55,708 bases of DNA from Pseudolabrys sp. (GCA_009694265.1 SHVM01000007.1:1-55708); one strand, 5' to 3'. Shown: positions 37,295 to 46,712, counted from the stretch's first letter. Numbers and translations: made by a program. Notes: a model not told the origin generated them from the sequence alone.

Positions 37295-40171
37295 ATGGCC
37301 GACAAAATGCTGATCGACGCGACCCACCCGGAGGAGACCCGGGTTGTGGTGCTACGCGGCAACCGCGTCGAAGAATTCGACTTCGAGTCCGCTAACCGCA
37401 AGCAGCTTCGCGGCAACATCTATCTCGCCAAGGTGACGCGCGTTGAGCCGTCGCTGCAGGCGGCCTTCGTCGATTACGGCGGCAACCGCCACGGCTTCCT
37501 GGCGTTCTCGGAAATCCATCCCGACTATTATCAGATCCCGGTCGCCGACCGGCAGGCGCTGATCGCGCAGGAAGAAAGCGACGCGCGCGCCGCCGACGCC
37601 GATGCCGACAACCGCGCCAGCCGGCGCGGCGGCCGCAACCGTCACCGCGGCTCGCGCTCCGGCCGCCCGCGCGATCCGGTGCGCACCGAGCCGCTGGTCA
37701 GCGAAGCCGCCGAGATTCCAGCCGGCGAGGCCATGCCGGGCCAAGATGCCGGTCACGAGACCGCCGAGCAGATCGCGGAGAGCGCGTCCGCGATTGCGAC
37801 TGTGGAGCCGTCGCAAGAGGCGCAAGACGCCGCGCAAGAAAATGCGCGGGAGAACGCTGCCGAACATCGCAGTGAAAACGGCGAGATCCCCGCCGCCGAA
37901 GCGGCCCCTGCCCCGGAAGGCGGCGACAATCACGGCGAGAGCGGCGATCATCTGGCCCCCGATGCCATGAGCGGCGCTGAAAACCACGCCGCCGAGCCTA
38001 CGCAAAACGGCAATGGCGAAGACCACCACGAGGACGAAGCGGTGGAATCCGTCGGCGGCGCCGACGCGCTGGAGGAAGCGCAGGAACGCGCGCCGCGCTT
38101 CCGCCGCCAGTATAAAATTCAAGAGGTCATCAAGCGCCGCCAGGTCATGCTGGTGCAGGTGGTCAAGGAAGAGCGCGGCTCCAAGGGCGCGGCGCTCACG
38201 ACCTATCTATCGCTCGCGGGGCGCTATTCGGTGCTGATGCCCAACACCGCACGTGGCGGCGGCATCAGCCGCAAAATCACCAGCGGCGAAGACCGCAGCC
38301 GCTTGAAGGAAATCGCCCAGGAACTGCAGGTGCCGGAAGGCATGGGCGTCATCCTGCGCACCGCCGGCGCCAGCCGCACCAAGCTGGAGGTCAAACGCGA
38401 TTTCGAATATCTGCTGCGCCTGTGGGAGACCGTGCGCGATCTCACGCTCAAATCCATGGCGCCCAAGCTCACTTACGAGGAAGGCTCGCTAACCAAGCGC
38501 TCGATCCGCGATCTCTACAGCAAGGACATCGACGAGATCATCGTGTCGGGCGACGCCGGCTACAAGGAAGCGCGCGAATTTATGCGCATGCTGATGCCGA
38601 GCCATGCCAAGCATGTGAAGCATTACAAGGACAGCCAGCCATTGTTCACGCGCTGGGGCATCGAGAGCCAGCTCGACGCCATGTTCTCGCCCACCGTGCA
38701 GCTGCGCTCCGGCGGCTATATCGTCATCAACCAGGCCGAAGCGCTGGTCGCCATCGACGTCAATTCGGGGCGCGCGACGCGCGAGCACCACATCGAGGAC
38801 ACCGCGCTCAAGACCAATTGCGAGGCAGCCGACGAGGTCGCTCGCCAATTGCGCTTGCGCGATCTTGCCGGCCTCATCGTCATCGACTTCATCGACATGG
38901 ACGAAGGCCGCAACAACCGCGCGGTCGAACGCCGCATGAAGGACGCGCTCAAACACGACCGCGCCCGCATCCAGGTCGGCCGCATCTCGCATTTCGGCCT
39001 CTTGGAAATGTCGCGCCAGCGCATCCGCACCTCGGTGCTGGAGAGCTCGACCGAAAAATGCCCGATCTGCGGCGGCTCCGGCCATGTCCGCTCGGTGTCG
39101 TCGGTCGCGTTGCAATTGCTGCGCGCCATCGAGGAAATGCTCAACAAGGGCGCCACGCATAATCTGATCGTGCGCACGCGCTCGGAAGTGGCGCTCTATG
39201 TGCTCAACCACAAGCGCGGCCATCTGCGCGTGCTGGAAGAACGCTTCCGAATCGTCATCACCATTTCCGCCGATGCGACGGTCAACGCGCAGCAGTCCTA
39301 TATCGTCGACCGCGGCGATCAAGTTCACACCATCGAGGCCGCCAAGGCCTTGGCGGCGGCGCAGCCGCAAATGAGTTCGCCGCTCGAAGCGGATGAAGAC
39401 GTGCTCGATGCCGCCGCCGAGGCGGAGGATGAGCCCGAGGCCGAACACGCGGCGCAAGCCGAAACCGGCGAAGGCCATGTGGAACAAATCGGTGCGCCAG
39501 CCGAACTCCAGGCCGAACCAGGCGAAGCGGGCGGCGATGCCGGCCGTAGGCGTCGCCGGCGTGGCCGCGGCCGCGGACGCGGCGGTGAGCCGCGCGAGGG
39601 CGCAGCGCGCGAAGGTGGAGCGCGCGGACCGCACGAAAGCGCGCCGCCATTCACCCGTGACACCGTGGCCGAACACAGCGTCGCGCACGAAGATCATGAC
39701 GGCGGCACGCCCGAGGAAGCAGGCTTCGACCAACCGCCGCGTCAGGCGGGCGCGCCGGTCAATGGCGAAGGCGGCGATACGCCCGAAACCCGCCGCCGCC
39801 GCCGCCGCCGCGGCCGCCGCGGCGGACGCCGCAACAAGCAACGCAATGGCGACACTCCATTCAATCCCAATGAAGCAGCCTCTGAACCGGATGTGCAACG
39901 CGCGGTCGCCGACCTCGACAAGCCGCCATCGAATTTCGACAGCGCGCCCGCCTACGCACCAGCGGCCTATACGCCGCCGTCCCCGCATCCCGCGAGCGCT
40001 CCGCCACAAGAGACGCCGCGCCGGCGCTCGACCATCCGCGAACCGGCCCCGATCTCCGCCGCCGGTGCGTCGCCATCGCCGGCGCCCGTGATCTCCAGCA
40101 CCGCGAGCGACGAGACCGGCACGCCCAAGCGCGGCTGGTGGGGCAAGCGCCTGATCGGCGATAAGGACTAG
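37295..40171 (+). CDS. rne: Ribonuclease E
   Basis: RNase E is the endonuclease and scaffold of the RNA degradosome. The 958-residue protein starts with an S1 domain that is split by a long acidic, low-complexity insertion (about residues 90-268), as in other alphaproteobacterial enzymes. The 5' sensor and DNase I-like region follow, with catalytic aspartates in VAIDVNSGRAT and LIVIDFIDM, then the Zn-link CPICGGSGHVRS. After about residue 690 comes a disordered C-terminal scaffold with two Arg-rich blocks (near 750 and 835) for RNA or partner binding. A palindrome begins on the last base of the stop codon. Confidence 0.95.
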   Translation: MADKMLIDATHPEETRVVVLRGNRVEEFDFESANRKQLRGNIYLAKVTRVEPSLQAAFVDYGGNRHGFLAFSEIHPDYYQIPVADRQALIAQEESDARAADADADNRASRRGGRNRHRGSRSGRPRDPVRTEPLVSEAAEIPAGEAMPGQDAGHETAEQIAESASAIATVEPSQEAQDAAQENARENAAEHRSENGEIPAAEAAPAPEGGDNHGESGDHLAPDAMSGAENHAAEPTQNGNGEDHHEDEAVESVGGADALEEAQERAPRFRRQYKIQEVIKRRQVMLVQVVKEERGSKGAALTTYLSLAGRYSVLMPNTARGGGISRKITSGEDRSRLKEIAQELQVPEGMGVILRTAGASRTKLEVKRDFEYLLRLWETVRDLTLKSMAPKLTYEEGSLTKRSIRDLYSKDIDEIIVSGDAGYKEAREFMRMLMPSHAKHVKHYKDSQPLFTRWGIESQLDAMFSPTVQLRSGGYIVINQAEALVAIDVNSGRATREHHIEDTALKTNCEAADEVARQLRLRDLAGLIVIDFIDMDEGRNNRAVERRMKDALKHDRARIQVGRISHFGLLEMSRQRIRTSVLESSTEKCPICGGSGHVRSVSSVALQLLRAIEEMLNKGATHNLIVRTRSEVALYVLNHKRGHLRVLEERFRIVITISADATVNAQQSYIVDRGDQVHTIEAAKALAAAQPQMSSPLEADEDVLDAAAEAEDEPEAEHAAQAETGEGHVEQIGAPAELQAEPGEAGGDAGRRRRRRGRGRGRGGEPREGAAREGGARGPHESAPPFTRDTVAEHSVAHEDHDGGTPEEAGFDQPPRQAGAPVNGEGGDTPETRRRRRRRGRRGGRRNKQRNGDTPFNPNEAASEPDVQRAVADLDKPPSNFDSAPAYAPAAYTPPSPHPASAPPQETPRRRSTIREPAPISAAGASPSPAPVISSTASDETGTPKRGWWGKRLIGDKD

Positions 40172-40195
40172 CGCATGATCCAAAAGATCATGCGC
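40171..40195. repeat. Palindrome GCGCATGATC-caaaa-GATCATGCGC
   Basis: A perfect 10-bp inverted repeat with a 5-base loop, starting on the last base of the rne stop codon. Its arms are identical to the outer arms of the repeat at 50350-50398, so it is a short form of the same family. It lacks a T tract and is more likely an mRNA-end stabiliser or mobile repeat than a terminator. Confidence 0.85.
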
Positions 40196-40203
40196 CTGAA
40201 ATA

Positions 40204-42258
40204 ATGAAATCCGCCTGGATCGAAGGCGACGCCAAGGCCGCGATCGATCGCTATGGCAAGGCCGGCATTGCCGAAGATTTGGCATTGCGGGTCTATTCCA
40301 CGCGCCTGCTCGGCCGCGATCGCAAGCTTGTGCTGCATGGCGGCGGCAACACATCCGTAAAGACGACGGCGCGCGACCTCGTGGGCGAGAATGTCGCAGG
40401 CCTACACATCAAGGGCTCCGGCTGGGACATGGGCTCAATCGAGCCACCCGGCATGCCGGCGGTGCGGCTTGAGGCACTGCGCAGCTTGCGCGCGCGTAAT
40501 GCGCTGACCGACGACGACATGGCGCAAGTGCTGCGCTCCACTTTGCTCGATCCGCAGTCGCCCTCGCCCTCGGTTGAAACGCTGCTGCATGCTTTCGTCC
40601 CGGCGAAATTCGTCGACCACACCCATTCCACCGCGGTGCTCAGCCTGATCGATCAGCCCAACAGCGAAGCGCTGTGCGTGGAAGTGTACGGCGCGCGCAT
40701 GGGCTTCGTGCCCTACATCATGCCGGGTTTCGCGCTGGCCAATGTTGCAGCCAGCGTGTTCGACAAAAATCCAAAGGTCGAAGGCCTGATTCTCGACAAG
40801 CACGGCATCTTCACTTTCGGTGCGACTGCGCGCGAGGCCTATGAGCGCATGATCGAGATGGTCACGCTGGCCGAACACCGTTTGCAGAAAAATCGCAAAG
40901 CGCTTGCGAGCGCGAAGCTGCCGCAACAAATCGCGTCCGCGACCGACGTTGCGCCGATCCTGCGCGGCACCTGCAGCTTGCGCGATGCAGGCGGCACCGG
41001 CGCGCATAAGCGCCTGATCCTAGAATTCCGCACCAGCGAACAAATCATCGATTACGTCAACGGCAAGGATGTCGCGCGTTATGCTAGCGCCGGCGTGCTG
41101 ACGCCCGACCACGCCATCCGCACGAAATCCTGGCCGCTGATCGTCCCGCCGCCGCAAGCCGGCAAGCTCGGCGATTTCAAAAATTCCGCGCACAAGGCGG
41201 CGCAGCAATTCATCGACACCTACAAAGCGTTTTTCGAACGCAACAAGAAGCGCGCCCCCGGCGCTACGATGCACGATCCGCTGCCGCGCGTCGTGCTGGT
41301 GCCGGGGCTCGGCCTGTTCGGTCTGGGCGCCAGCGCCAAGGATGCCCGCATCGCCGCCGACATTGCCGAGGCCGCAATCGAGGGCATCGCCGGCGCCGAA
41401 GCCATCGGCCGTTTTACGTCGATTACCGAAGCCGACATGTTCGATATGGAATATTGGTCGCTGGAACTGGCCAAGCTGGGCGCGCGCAAACAGCTAGCCC
41501 TTGAAGGCCAGGTCGCGGTCATCACCGGCGCGGGCGGCGCCATCGGTGCCGCCACCGCCAAGCTGTTCGCCGCGGCCGACGCCGAAGTGGCACTGCTCGA
41601 TCTCGATCCCAAGGCGGCGGATGCACAAGCCAAGGCGATTGGCGGCAACGCTCTCGCGATCGCATGCGATGTCACCAATGCCACGTCCGTGCGCGCCGCC
41701 TTCGACCAGGTCATCGCCGCTTTCGGCGGTGTCGATATCGTGGTGTCGAATGCCGGCGCCGCCTGGCAGGGCAGAATAGGCGAGGTCGATGAAGCCGAGT
41801 TGCGTGCGAGTTTTGAGCTGAATTTCTTCGCGCATCAGAAGGTGGCGCAAGCCGGCGTGAAGATCATGCTGGCGCAAGACACCGGCGGCTGCCTTCTGTT
41901 CAATGTGTCGAAGCAGGCGGTGAACCCGGGCGCCAATTTCGGCCCCTACGGCCTGCCCAAGGCGGCCACGCTGCACCTCATGCGGCAATACGCGCTCGAC
42001 TACGGCGCCGACGGCATCCGCGCCAATGGCGTGAACGCTGACCGCATCCGCTCGGGGATTTTAACCGACGAGTTCATCAAGGAGCGCTCGAAGGCGCGCG
42101 GCCTGAGCGAACAAGATTATATGAGCGGCAATCTGCTGACGCGCGAAGTCACCGCGCAAGATGTCGCGCAAGCCTTCCTCGCCCAGGCGCTGGCGCTCAA
42201 GACCACCGCCGGCATCACCACCGTCGATGGCGGCAACATTGCCGCGGCGTTGCGCTAA
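40204..42258 (+). CDS. Bifunctional class II aldolase / short-chain dehydrogenase
   Basis: A 684-residue fusion. Residues 1-425 form a class II aldolase of the RhaD-like type, with the GGGNTSVK start and zinc-site histidines in DHTHSTAVL and DKHGIFTFG. Residues about 430-684 form a short-chain dehydrogenase with the nucleotide motif TGAGGAIGAA, NAG in VVSNAGAAW, Ser in FNVSKQAV and the YxxxK pair in YGLPKAA. Family members include fused rhamnulose-1-phosphate aldolase/lactaldehyde dehydrogenase proteins, but no rhamnose genes are near, so the sugar substrate is open. The ATG follows the palindrome after rne by 8 bases and has no clear ribosome binding site. Confidence 0.88.
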   Translation: MKSAWIEGDAKAAIDRYGKAGIAEDLALRVYSTRLLGRDRKLVLHGGGNTSVKTTARDLVGENVAGLHIKGSGWDMGSIEPPGMPAVRLEALRSLRARNALTDDDMAQVLRSTLLDPQSPSPSVETLLHAFVPAKFVDHTHSTAVLSLIDQPNSEALCVEVYGARMGFVPYIMPGFALANVAASVFDKNPKVEGLILDKHGIFTFGATAREAYERMIEMVTLAEHRLQKNRKALASAKLPQQIASATDVAPILRGTCSLRDAGGTGAHKRLILEFRTSEQIIDYVNGKDVARYASAGVLTPDHAIRTKSWPLIVPPPQAGKLGDFKNSAHKAAQQFIDTYKAFFERNKKRAPGATMHDPLPRVVLVPGLGLFGLGASAKDARIAADIAEAAIEGIAGAEAIGRFTSITEADMFDMEYWSLELAKLGARKQLALEGQVAVITGAGGAIGAATAKLFAAADAEVALLDLDPKAADAQAKAIGGNALAIACDVTNATSVRAAFDQVIAAFGGVDIVVSNAGAAWQGRIGEVDEAELRASFELNFFAHQKVAQAGVKIMLAQDTGGCLLFNVSKQAVNPGANFGPYGLPKAATLHLMRQYALDYGADGIRANGVNADRIRSGILTDEFIKERSKARGLSEQDYMSGNLLTREVTAQDVAQAFLAQALALKTTAGITTVDGGNIAAALR

Positions 42259-42305
42259 TATACGGCATGTGATTCCATCTTGCGGCCCTTAAAGGAGTTC
42301 TGACG

Positions 42306-42509
42306 ATGTTACGAACCGCAGCCATCATCGGCCTGTTCCCTCTCCTGCTGCTGGCGAGCCCGGCGTCCGCGCTCACCAAGGCGCAGAAAATGGAGACCTG
42401 CAAATTCGGCGCCGACGATCAGAAGCTCACCGGCGCCAAACGCAAAACATTCATGGACAAGTGCATGTCCAACAGAGACGACAAGCGCGGCCCAGCTGAG
42501 AGAAAGTAG
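42306..42509 (+). CDS. Small secreted PsiF-like protein
   Basis: A 67-residue protein with a signal peptide (about 1-22, ending ASA-L) and one PsiF repeat, recognisable by CKFGADDQKLTGAKRKTFMDK and a second cysteine. PsiF proteins are periplasmic and linked to phosphate starvation in enterobacteria; the function is unknown. Many have two repeats, and this one has a single copy. A good AAAGGAG site lies eight bases before the ATG. Confidence 0.75.
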   Translation: MLRTAAIIGLFPLLLLASPASALTKAQKMETCKFGADDQKLTGAKRKTFMDKCMSNRDDKRGPAERK

Positions 42510-42530
42510 GCGCCGCGGCGCGCGCGGTTG

Positions 42531-42756
42531 TTAGTTCGGGATTTCACGCCGGCCCCGATAGCGCGCATAGCGCTTCTGCATGGACGCGCTGAACAAAGTG
42601 ACCTCGTAAATGTTCGACGCGCCCGGGATAGAACAATGTAACCGACTTTACTGGAATTTTCGGCCAGTCGATGGACTGCGGGTCAGCGGCAAATACCGGG
42701 GCGGCGAAACCCGCCAGCAGACCGACCATCGCGACGTGCCTGATGGCGTTTCGCAT
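42531..42756 (-). pseudogene. Remnant of a secreted protein gene, frameshifted
   Basis: The gene starts well: AAAGGAG, ATG 42756, a signal peptide ending in FAADP, and DWPKIPVKSVTLFYPG. This resembles, from memory, the N-terminus of heme-binding proteins with an ethylbenzene-dehydrogenase-like domain. After LFYPG (near 42629) the frame gives an unconvincing tail and stops at 42544, while the next frame reads ASNIYEVTLFSASMQKRYAR and stops at 42531. Even with the shift only about 75 residues remain, so most of the original domain is lost. It could also be a genuine small protein of 70 residues. Family assignment is weak. Confidence 0.4.
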
Positions 42757-42927
42757 CGGAGCGCTCCTTTATGTTGCTGATTCAATTGCTTAGCGTGCGC
42801 GTCGCACCATGCTCGAAAGCCTGGCGCTCAATCACAAAATTACAGTTTTGATTTTCTCTAAAAAGCTCGGCCTGCGCATTGACTCACATCAAACCGTCCG
42901 CTTGCGCGGGAATGAGCGAACAATGGC

Positions 42928-44103
42928 TTACGCCTTCAGCCACTTCCCGATCCGCGCCACCGCCTCGTGCATTTCGGCCGCCGAGCCTGCGTAACAGAAG
43001 CGCAGGAAATTGTGGCCGTTGACCGGATCGAAATCGATGCCGGGCGTCGCCGCCACGCCCGCCTCATTCAACATGCGCTTGGCGAAATCCAGACTGTCAT
43101 TCGAGAACCGCGAAATATCCGCATAGAGATAGAACGCGCCGTCGACCGGCAGGAATTTATCGAGACCGGCTTTCGGCAAGCCCTCGGTGAGGATGCGGCG
43201 GTTCTCCTCGTAACCGTGCTTGACCGCCTCCATCTCGGGCTTGCCGTCGAATGCGGCCTCGGCCGCGATCTGCGCCAGCGTCGGCACCGAGATGGCGAGG
43301 TTCTGCTGCAGCCGCTCGACCGCGCGCACCAAGCTGTCCGGCACCACCATCCAGCCGACGCGCCAGCCGGTCATGCAGAAATATTTCGAGAACGAATTGA
43401 TCACCAATGATTGCGCCGACATATTCGCCGCGGTCTCGGCGGCAAATGCGTAGTCGAGGCCGTGATAAATCTCGTCGGAGATCACGCGGATGCCTTCGGC
43501 TTCCGCCACCGCAATGAGCTGCGCCAGCGCGTCGGCATCCATCATGGTGCCGGTCGGATTAGCCGGACTGGCGATCACGACGCCTTTCAATGGCGCCTGG
43601 CGGTGTGCGGCGATCAACGCCTTGCCGGTCAGCGACCAGCGCGTCCGTTCGGATGTCTCGATCAGCACCGGCTCGCAGCCAAGCGCGGAGAGAACATGCC
43701 GGTAGGGCGGATAGCCGGGATTGGCCAGCGCCACCCGGTCGCCCGGCTCGAACAGCGCCAAGAACGCCAGAATGAAACCGCCCGAGGAGCCGGTGGTCAC
43801 CACCACGCGGGCGGGATCGAGCGCAAAATCGTACGTCTCGGCGTAATGGCGGGCGATCGCTGCCCGCAACGACGGTATCCCGAGCGTCTCGGTATAGCCG
43901 ATGCGCCCGTGCACAAGCGCCGCTTGCGCCGCCGCCAGCGCCGTCGCCGGCGCAGGTTGCGCCGGCTGGCCCACCTCCATGTGCACGACCCGGCCGCCAG
44001 TGGCCTCGATAGCCGCCGCCGCCGCCATCACGTCCATGACCATAAACGGCGGCACATTGCTGCGTTTGGAGGGCATCAACAGGTGTTTTGCCGTCTCAAG
44101 CAT
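42928..44103 (-). CDS. Class I/II aminotransferase
   Basis: A 391-residue PLP-dependent aminotransferase of the aspartate-aminotransferase superfamily. The cofactor lysine is in NSFSKYFCMTGWRVGW; other marks are ASPANPTGT, ISDEIYHGLDY and FLRFCYAG with the carboxylate-binding arginine. It is cytosolic. The exact amino donor cannot be read from the sequence; family annotations range over aspartate, aromatic and methionine aminotransferases. The start may be 44103 or nine codons later at MPSKRSN. It is divergent from the M48 peptidase gene. Confidence 0.9.
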   Translation of the reverse strand: MLETAKHLLMPSKRSNVPPFMVMDVMAAAAAIEATGGRVVHMEVGQPAQPAPATALAAAQAALVHGRIGYTETLGIPSLRAAIARHYAETYDFALDPARVVVTTGSSGGFILAFLALFEPGDRVALANPGYPPYRHVLSALGCEPVLIETSERTRWSLTGKALIAAHRQAPLKGVVIASPANPTGTMMDADALAQLIAVAEAEGIRVISDEIYHGLDYAFAAETAANMSAQSLVINSFSKYFCMTGWRVGWMVVPDSLVRAVERLQQNLAISVPTLAQIAAEAAFDGKPEMEAVKHGYEENRRILTEGLPKAGLDKFLPVDGAFYLYADISRFSNDSLDFAKRMLNEAGVAATPGIDFDPVNGHNFLRFCYAGSAAEMHEAVARIGKWLKA

Positions 44104-44271
44104 GGGTTTTCAGACTGTCCGGAGGCCACCGCCCCGCTGTTGCCGTATTCGGCGGTTTCTTGGGCTTGATTGGCGCGCAGGCGCTTTTCATGACTCAGTC
44201 GTGATTTAAGTCGCGTTGACCGCTATCGGGCGCGTCACTAGTTTCACGCCTATCCATTGGCAAAATTCGGC

Positions 44272-45717
44272 ATGATCGAAGACGGCACACCTATCAGGAC
44301 GCAGAGCGCCACGCCAGCGGGGCGCGCCGCAAGCCGCGCCGTGGCGCTGGTGACGGCGTTTGCCATTGCCAGTGCCGGCGTCGTCCCCGCGGCCGCGCCG
44401 GCGCACGCCCAGGACCAGGCGCTGCGCGGCTTGCCGGTCATCCGCGACACCGAGATCGAGCAATTGTTGCGCGAATACGCGCAGCCGATCCTGAAGGCGG
44501 CCGGCCTTGCCAAGCAGAACGTGCGCGTGGTCGTGATCAGCAACCGCGCCTTCAACGCCTTCGTCATGGACGGGCGTCACATCTTCATCAATGCCGGTGC
44601 GCTGTTCGATGCCAAGACGCCGAACGAAATCATCGGCGTGTTCGCGCACGAAACCGGCCATCTGGCGGGCGGCCATCTGGCGCGTCTGCGCGAGCAGCTC
44701 GCCACGGCGCAAACCGCATCGATTATCGCCATGATGGCCAGCATCGGCGCCATGGTCGCGGGCGCGCGCTCCGGCGGCTCCAGCGGGATCGGCAATGCCG
44801 GCGCCGCGGCTGTCATGGCGCCGCAGTCGGCCATCATGCGCTCCCTGCTCGCCTATATCCGCACCCAGGAAGACCAGGCCGACCATGCCGGCGTGAAGTT
44901 CCTCACCGCCACCGGCCAGTCGCCCCGCGGCATGGTGGAATTGTTCAAGCGGCTGAGCAACGAATCCTTATTCAATTCGCGCTTTATCGATCCCTATATG
45001 CAGACGCACCCATTGCCCGCCGACCGCGTCGCCGCGCTTGAGACGATGGGCAAAACGAGCCCTTATTGGGACCGCAAGGATTCAGCCGAGTTGCAACTGC
45101 GTCACGACATGATGCGCGCCAAATTGTCCGGATTCCTGGAACCGCCCGACACGGTTGCACGCCGTTATCCGCTCGGCGACCACAGTCTGCCTGCACGCTA
45201 TGCCCTTGCCATCTCGGCCTACCGTCATTCAGATTTGCACAAGGCCATCGCGCAGATCGACGGCTTGATTGCGGCGCAGCCGGGCAATCCTTTTTTCCAG
45301 GAACTCAAGGGTCAGGCGCTGCTCGAAGGCGGCCGTCCGGCCGAAGCGATTGCGCCGCTGCGCCGCGCGGTGCAGCTCGCGCATGGCGCTCCGCTGATCG
45401 ATATCATGCTGGCGCAGGCGCTGATCGCGACCAACAATAAAGCTGTCGCCGAGGAAGCGGTCGCGCTGTTGCGCTCGGCCATCAACCGCGAGCCCGAGGC
45501 GCCGGAAGCCTATAGCCAGCTCGCCATGGCCTATGGCCGCAAGGGCGACCTCGCCAATGCCGATCTGGCCGCCGCGCAGGCAGCCTTCACCCGCGGCGAC
45601 GTCAAGACGGCGCGTCAGCTTGCGACGCGCGCCAAGACCCGCCTGCCAATCGGCTCGCCGGCCTGGGTGCGCGCCGACGACATCGTCAACGTCAAACCGA
45701 CAAACGCCCGAAACTGA
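44272..45717 (+). CDS. M48-family metalloprotease with TPR-like repeats (BepA-like)
   Basis: About 481 residues: a signal or anchor segment (about 15-47, ending APAHAQ), an M48 zinc protease domain with HETGHLAGGH and the third ligand region RTQEDQADHAG, and C-terminal tetratricopeptide-like helices (about 300-470). This is the layout of BepA/YfgC, the periplasmic protease and chaperone for outer-membrane protein assembly. The ATG at 44272 is preferred over an in-frame TTG at 44257, but neither has a clear ribosome binding site. The dsbA-type gene follows directly. Confidence 0.9.
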   Translation: MIEDGTPIRTQSATPAGRAASRAVALVTAFAIASAGVVPAAAPAHAQDQALRGLPVIRDTEIEQLLREYAQPILKAAGLAKQNVRVVVISNRAFNAFVMDGRHIFINAGALFDAKTPNEIIGVFAHETGHLAGGHLARLREQLATAQTASIIAMMASIGAMVAGARSGGSSGIGNAGAAAVMAPQSAIMRSLLAYIRTQEDQADHAGVKFLTATGQSPRGMVELFKRLSNESLFNSRFIDPYMQTHPLPADRVAALETMGKTSPYWDRKDSAELQLRHDMMRAKLSGFLEPPDTVARRYPLGDHSLPARYALAISAYRHSDLHKAIAQIDGLIAAQPGNPFFQELKGQALLEGGRPAEAIAPLRRAVQLAHGAPLIDIMLAQALIATNNKAVAEEAVALLRSAINREPEAPEAYSQLAMAYGRKGDLANADLAAAQAAFTRGDVKTARQLATRAKTRLPIGSPAWVRADDIVNVKPTNARN

Positions 45718-45737
45718 TGACCACAAGGACAAGTCCT

Positions 45738-46508
45738 ATGACATCGAGCCCGCGCCTCCTCGCTGCCCTCTGCGCCGCGTTGCTGGCCATTGCCGTGCCG
45801 CAAGCGTCACGCGCCGCCGAGTTCTCCGCGCCGCAGAAAAGCGAGATCGAGCGCATCGTGCGCGACTATCTGGTCGCGCACCCGGAAGTGCTGCAGGAGG
45901 CGATGGCCGAACTCGAGAAGCGCCAGAGCATAGCCGAATCCGAAAAACACAAAACCGCCGTCAAGACTCATGCGCAGGCGCTGTTCTCATCGCCGCGCCA
46001 GGTCAATCTGGGCAATCCGCAAGGCAACGTCACCTTCGTCGAGTTTTTCGATTACAATTGCGGCTACTGCAAGCGCGCCATGATCGACATGCTCACGCTG
46101 ATGAAGGCCGATCCCAAGCTTAGAGTGGTGCTCAAGGAATTCCCCGTGCTCGGACCAGGTTCGGTGGAAGCGGCCGAAGTCGCCATCGCGGTCAACATGC
46201 AGGACAAGACCAGCAAAAAATACCTCGAGTTCCACCAGAAACTCATGGGCGGCCGCGGTCAGGCGAACAAGGCGCTCGCGCTCGCCGCCGCCAAGGACGT
46301 CGGCATGAACATGGCCCAGATGGAAAAAGATCTAGCCGGCCCCGAAGTGAAGGCGACGCTGCAGGAAAGCTTCAAGCTCGCCGAGGCGCTCGGCTTGAAC
46401 GGCACGCCGAGCTATGTGATCGGCTCCGACGTGGTGATCGGCGCCGTCGGCCTCCCTGCGCTGCAGGAAAAAATCAACAACGCGCGCTGCGGTAAGGCGA
46501 CCTGCTGA
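45738..46508 (+). CDS. Periplasmic DsbA-family thioredoxin-like protein
   Basis: About 256 residues with a signal peptide (ending SRAAE) and a DsbA/DsbG-like thioredoxin fold. The redox pair is CGYC in FFDYNCGYCKRAM, and the cis-proline loop is NGTPSYVIG. Two further cysteines end the protein (ARCGKATC). A helical segment (about 35-75) before the fold resembles the dimerisation region of ScsC/Com1-like proteins. The ATG at 45738 has AAGGA eight bases upstream; an earlier in-frame ATG at 45717 overlaps the protease stop codon (ATGA), so coupling is possible. It probably acts in disulfide formation or repair. Confidence 0.9.
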   Translation: MTSSPRLLAALCAALLAIAVPQASRAAEFSAPQKSEIERIVRDYLVAHPEVLQEAMAELEKRQSIAESEKHKTAVKTHAQALFSSPRQVNLGNPQGNVTFVEFFDYNCGYCKRAMIDMLTLMKADPKLRVVLKEFPVLGPGSVEAAEVAIAVNMQDKTSKKYLEFHQKLMGGRGQANKALALAAAKDVGMNMAQMEKDLAGPEVKATLQESFKLAEALGLNGTPSYVIGSDVVIGAVGLPALQEKINNARCGKATC

Positions 46509-46520
46509 CACTAAATTCTC

Positions 46521-46616
46521 CGTCATGCGCGGGCTTGACCCGCGCATCCATGTTCTTAGTGAAAAGCGACGGATTACCGGGTCTCGCCGCTAAGAAGCGG
46601 CGGCCTGGCAATGACG
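46521..46616. repeat. Intergenic palindromic repeat CGTCATGC...GCAATGACG
   Basis: The outer arms CGTCATGC and GCAATGACG enclose two inner hairpins, GCGCGGG-cttga-CCCGCGC (about 46526-46544) and GCCGC-taagaa-GCGGC (about 46586-46601). The pattern, with GGCTTGACCCGCGCATCCATG, is one I associate with a widespread intergenic repeat of Bradyrhizobium-like genomes. It follows the dsbA-type gene and could act as a transcript end. Confidence 0.7.
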
Positions 46617-46712
46617 CGCGAGGTTGCGTCGGCCGTTTGTATTAACCCGGCGGCCGTTGTTGCGTCACGGTATGTTTGGAACCGGGCATCACCCGGGCGA
46701 GTTATTGCACGC

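Noticed and set aside
38489-40354. 621-codon minus-strand frame opposite rne
   Set aside because: It overlaps the catalytic and scaffold parts of RNase E and has no recognisable domain.
42809-42994. 61-codon plus-strand frame before the aminotransferase end
   Set aside because: No ribosome binding site, no domain, and it overlaps the 3' end of a certain gene.
46611-46712. N-terminal extension of the YbdK-type ligase
   Set aside because: The extension begins inside a palindromic repeat and does not match the family start, which is at 46713.
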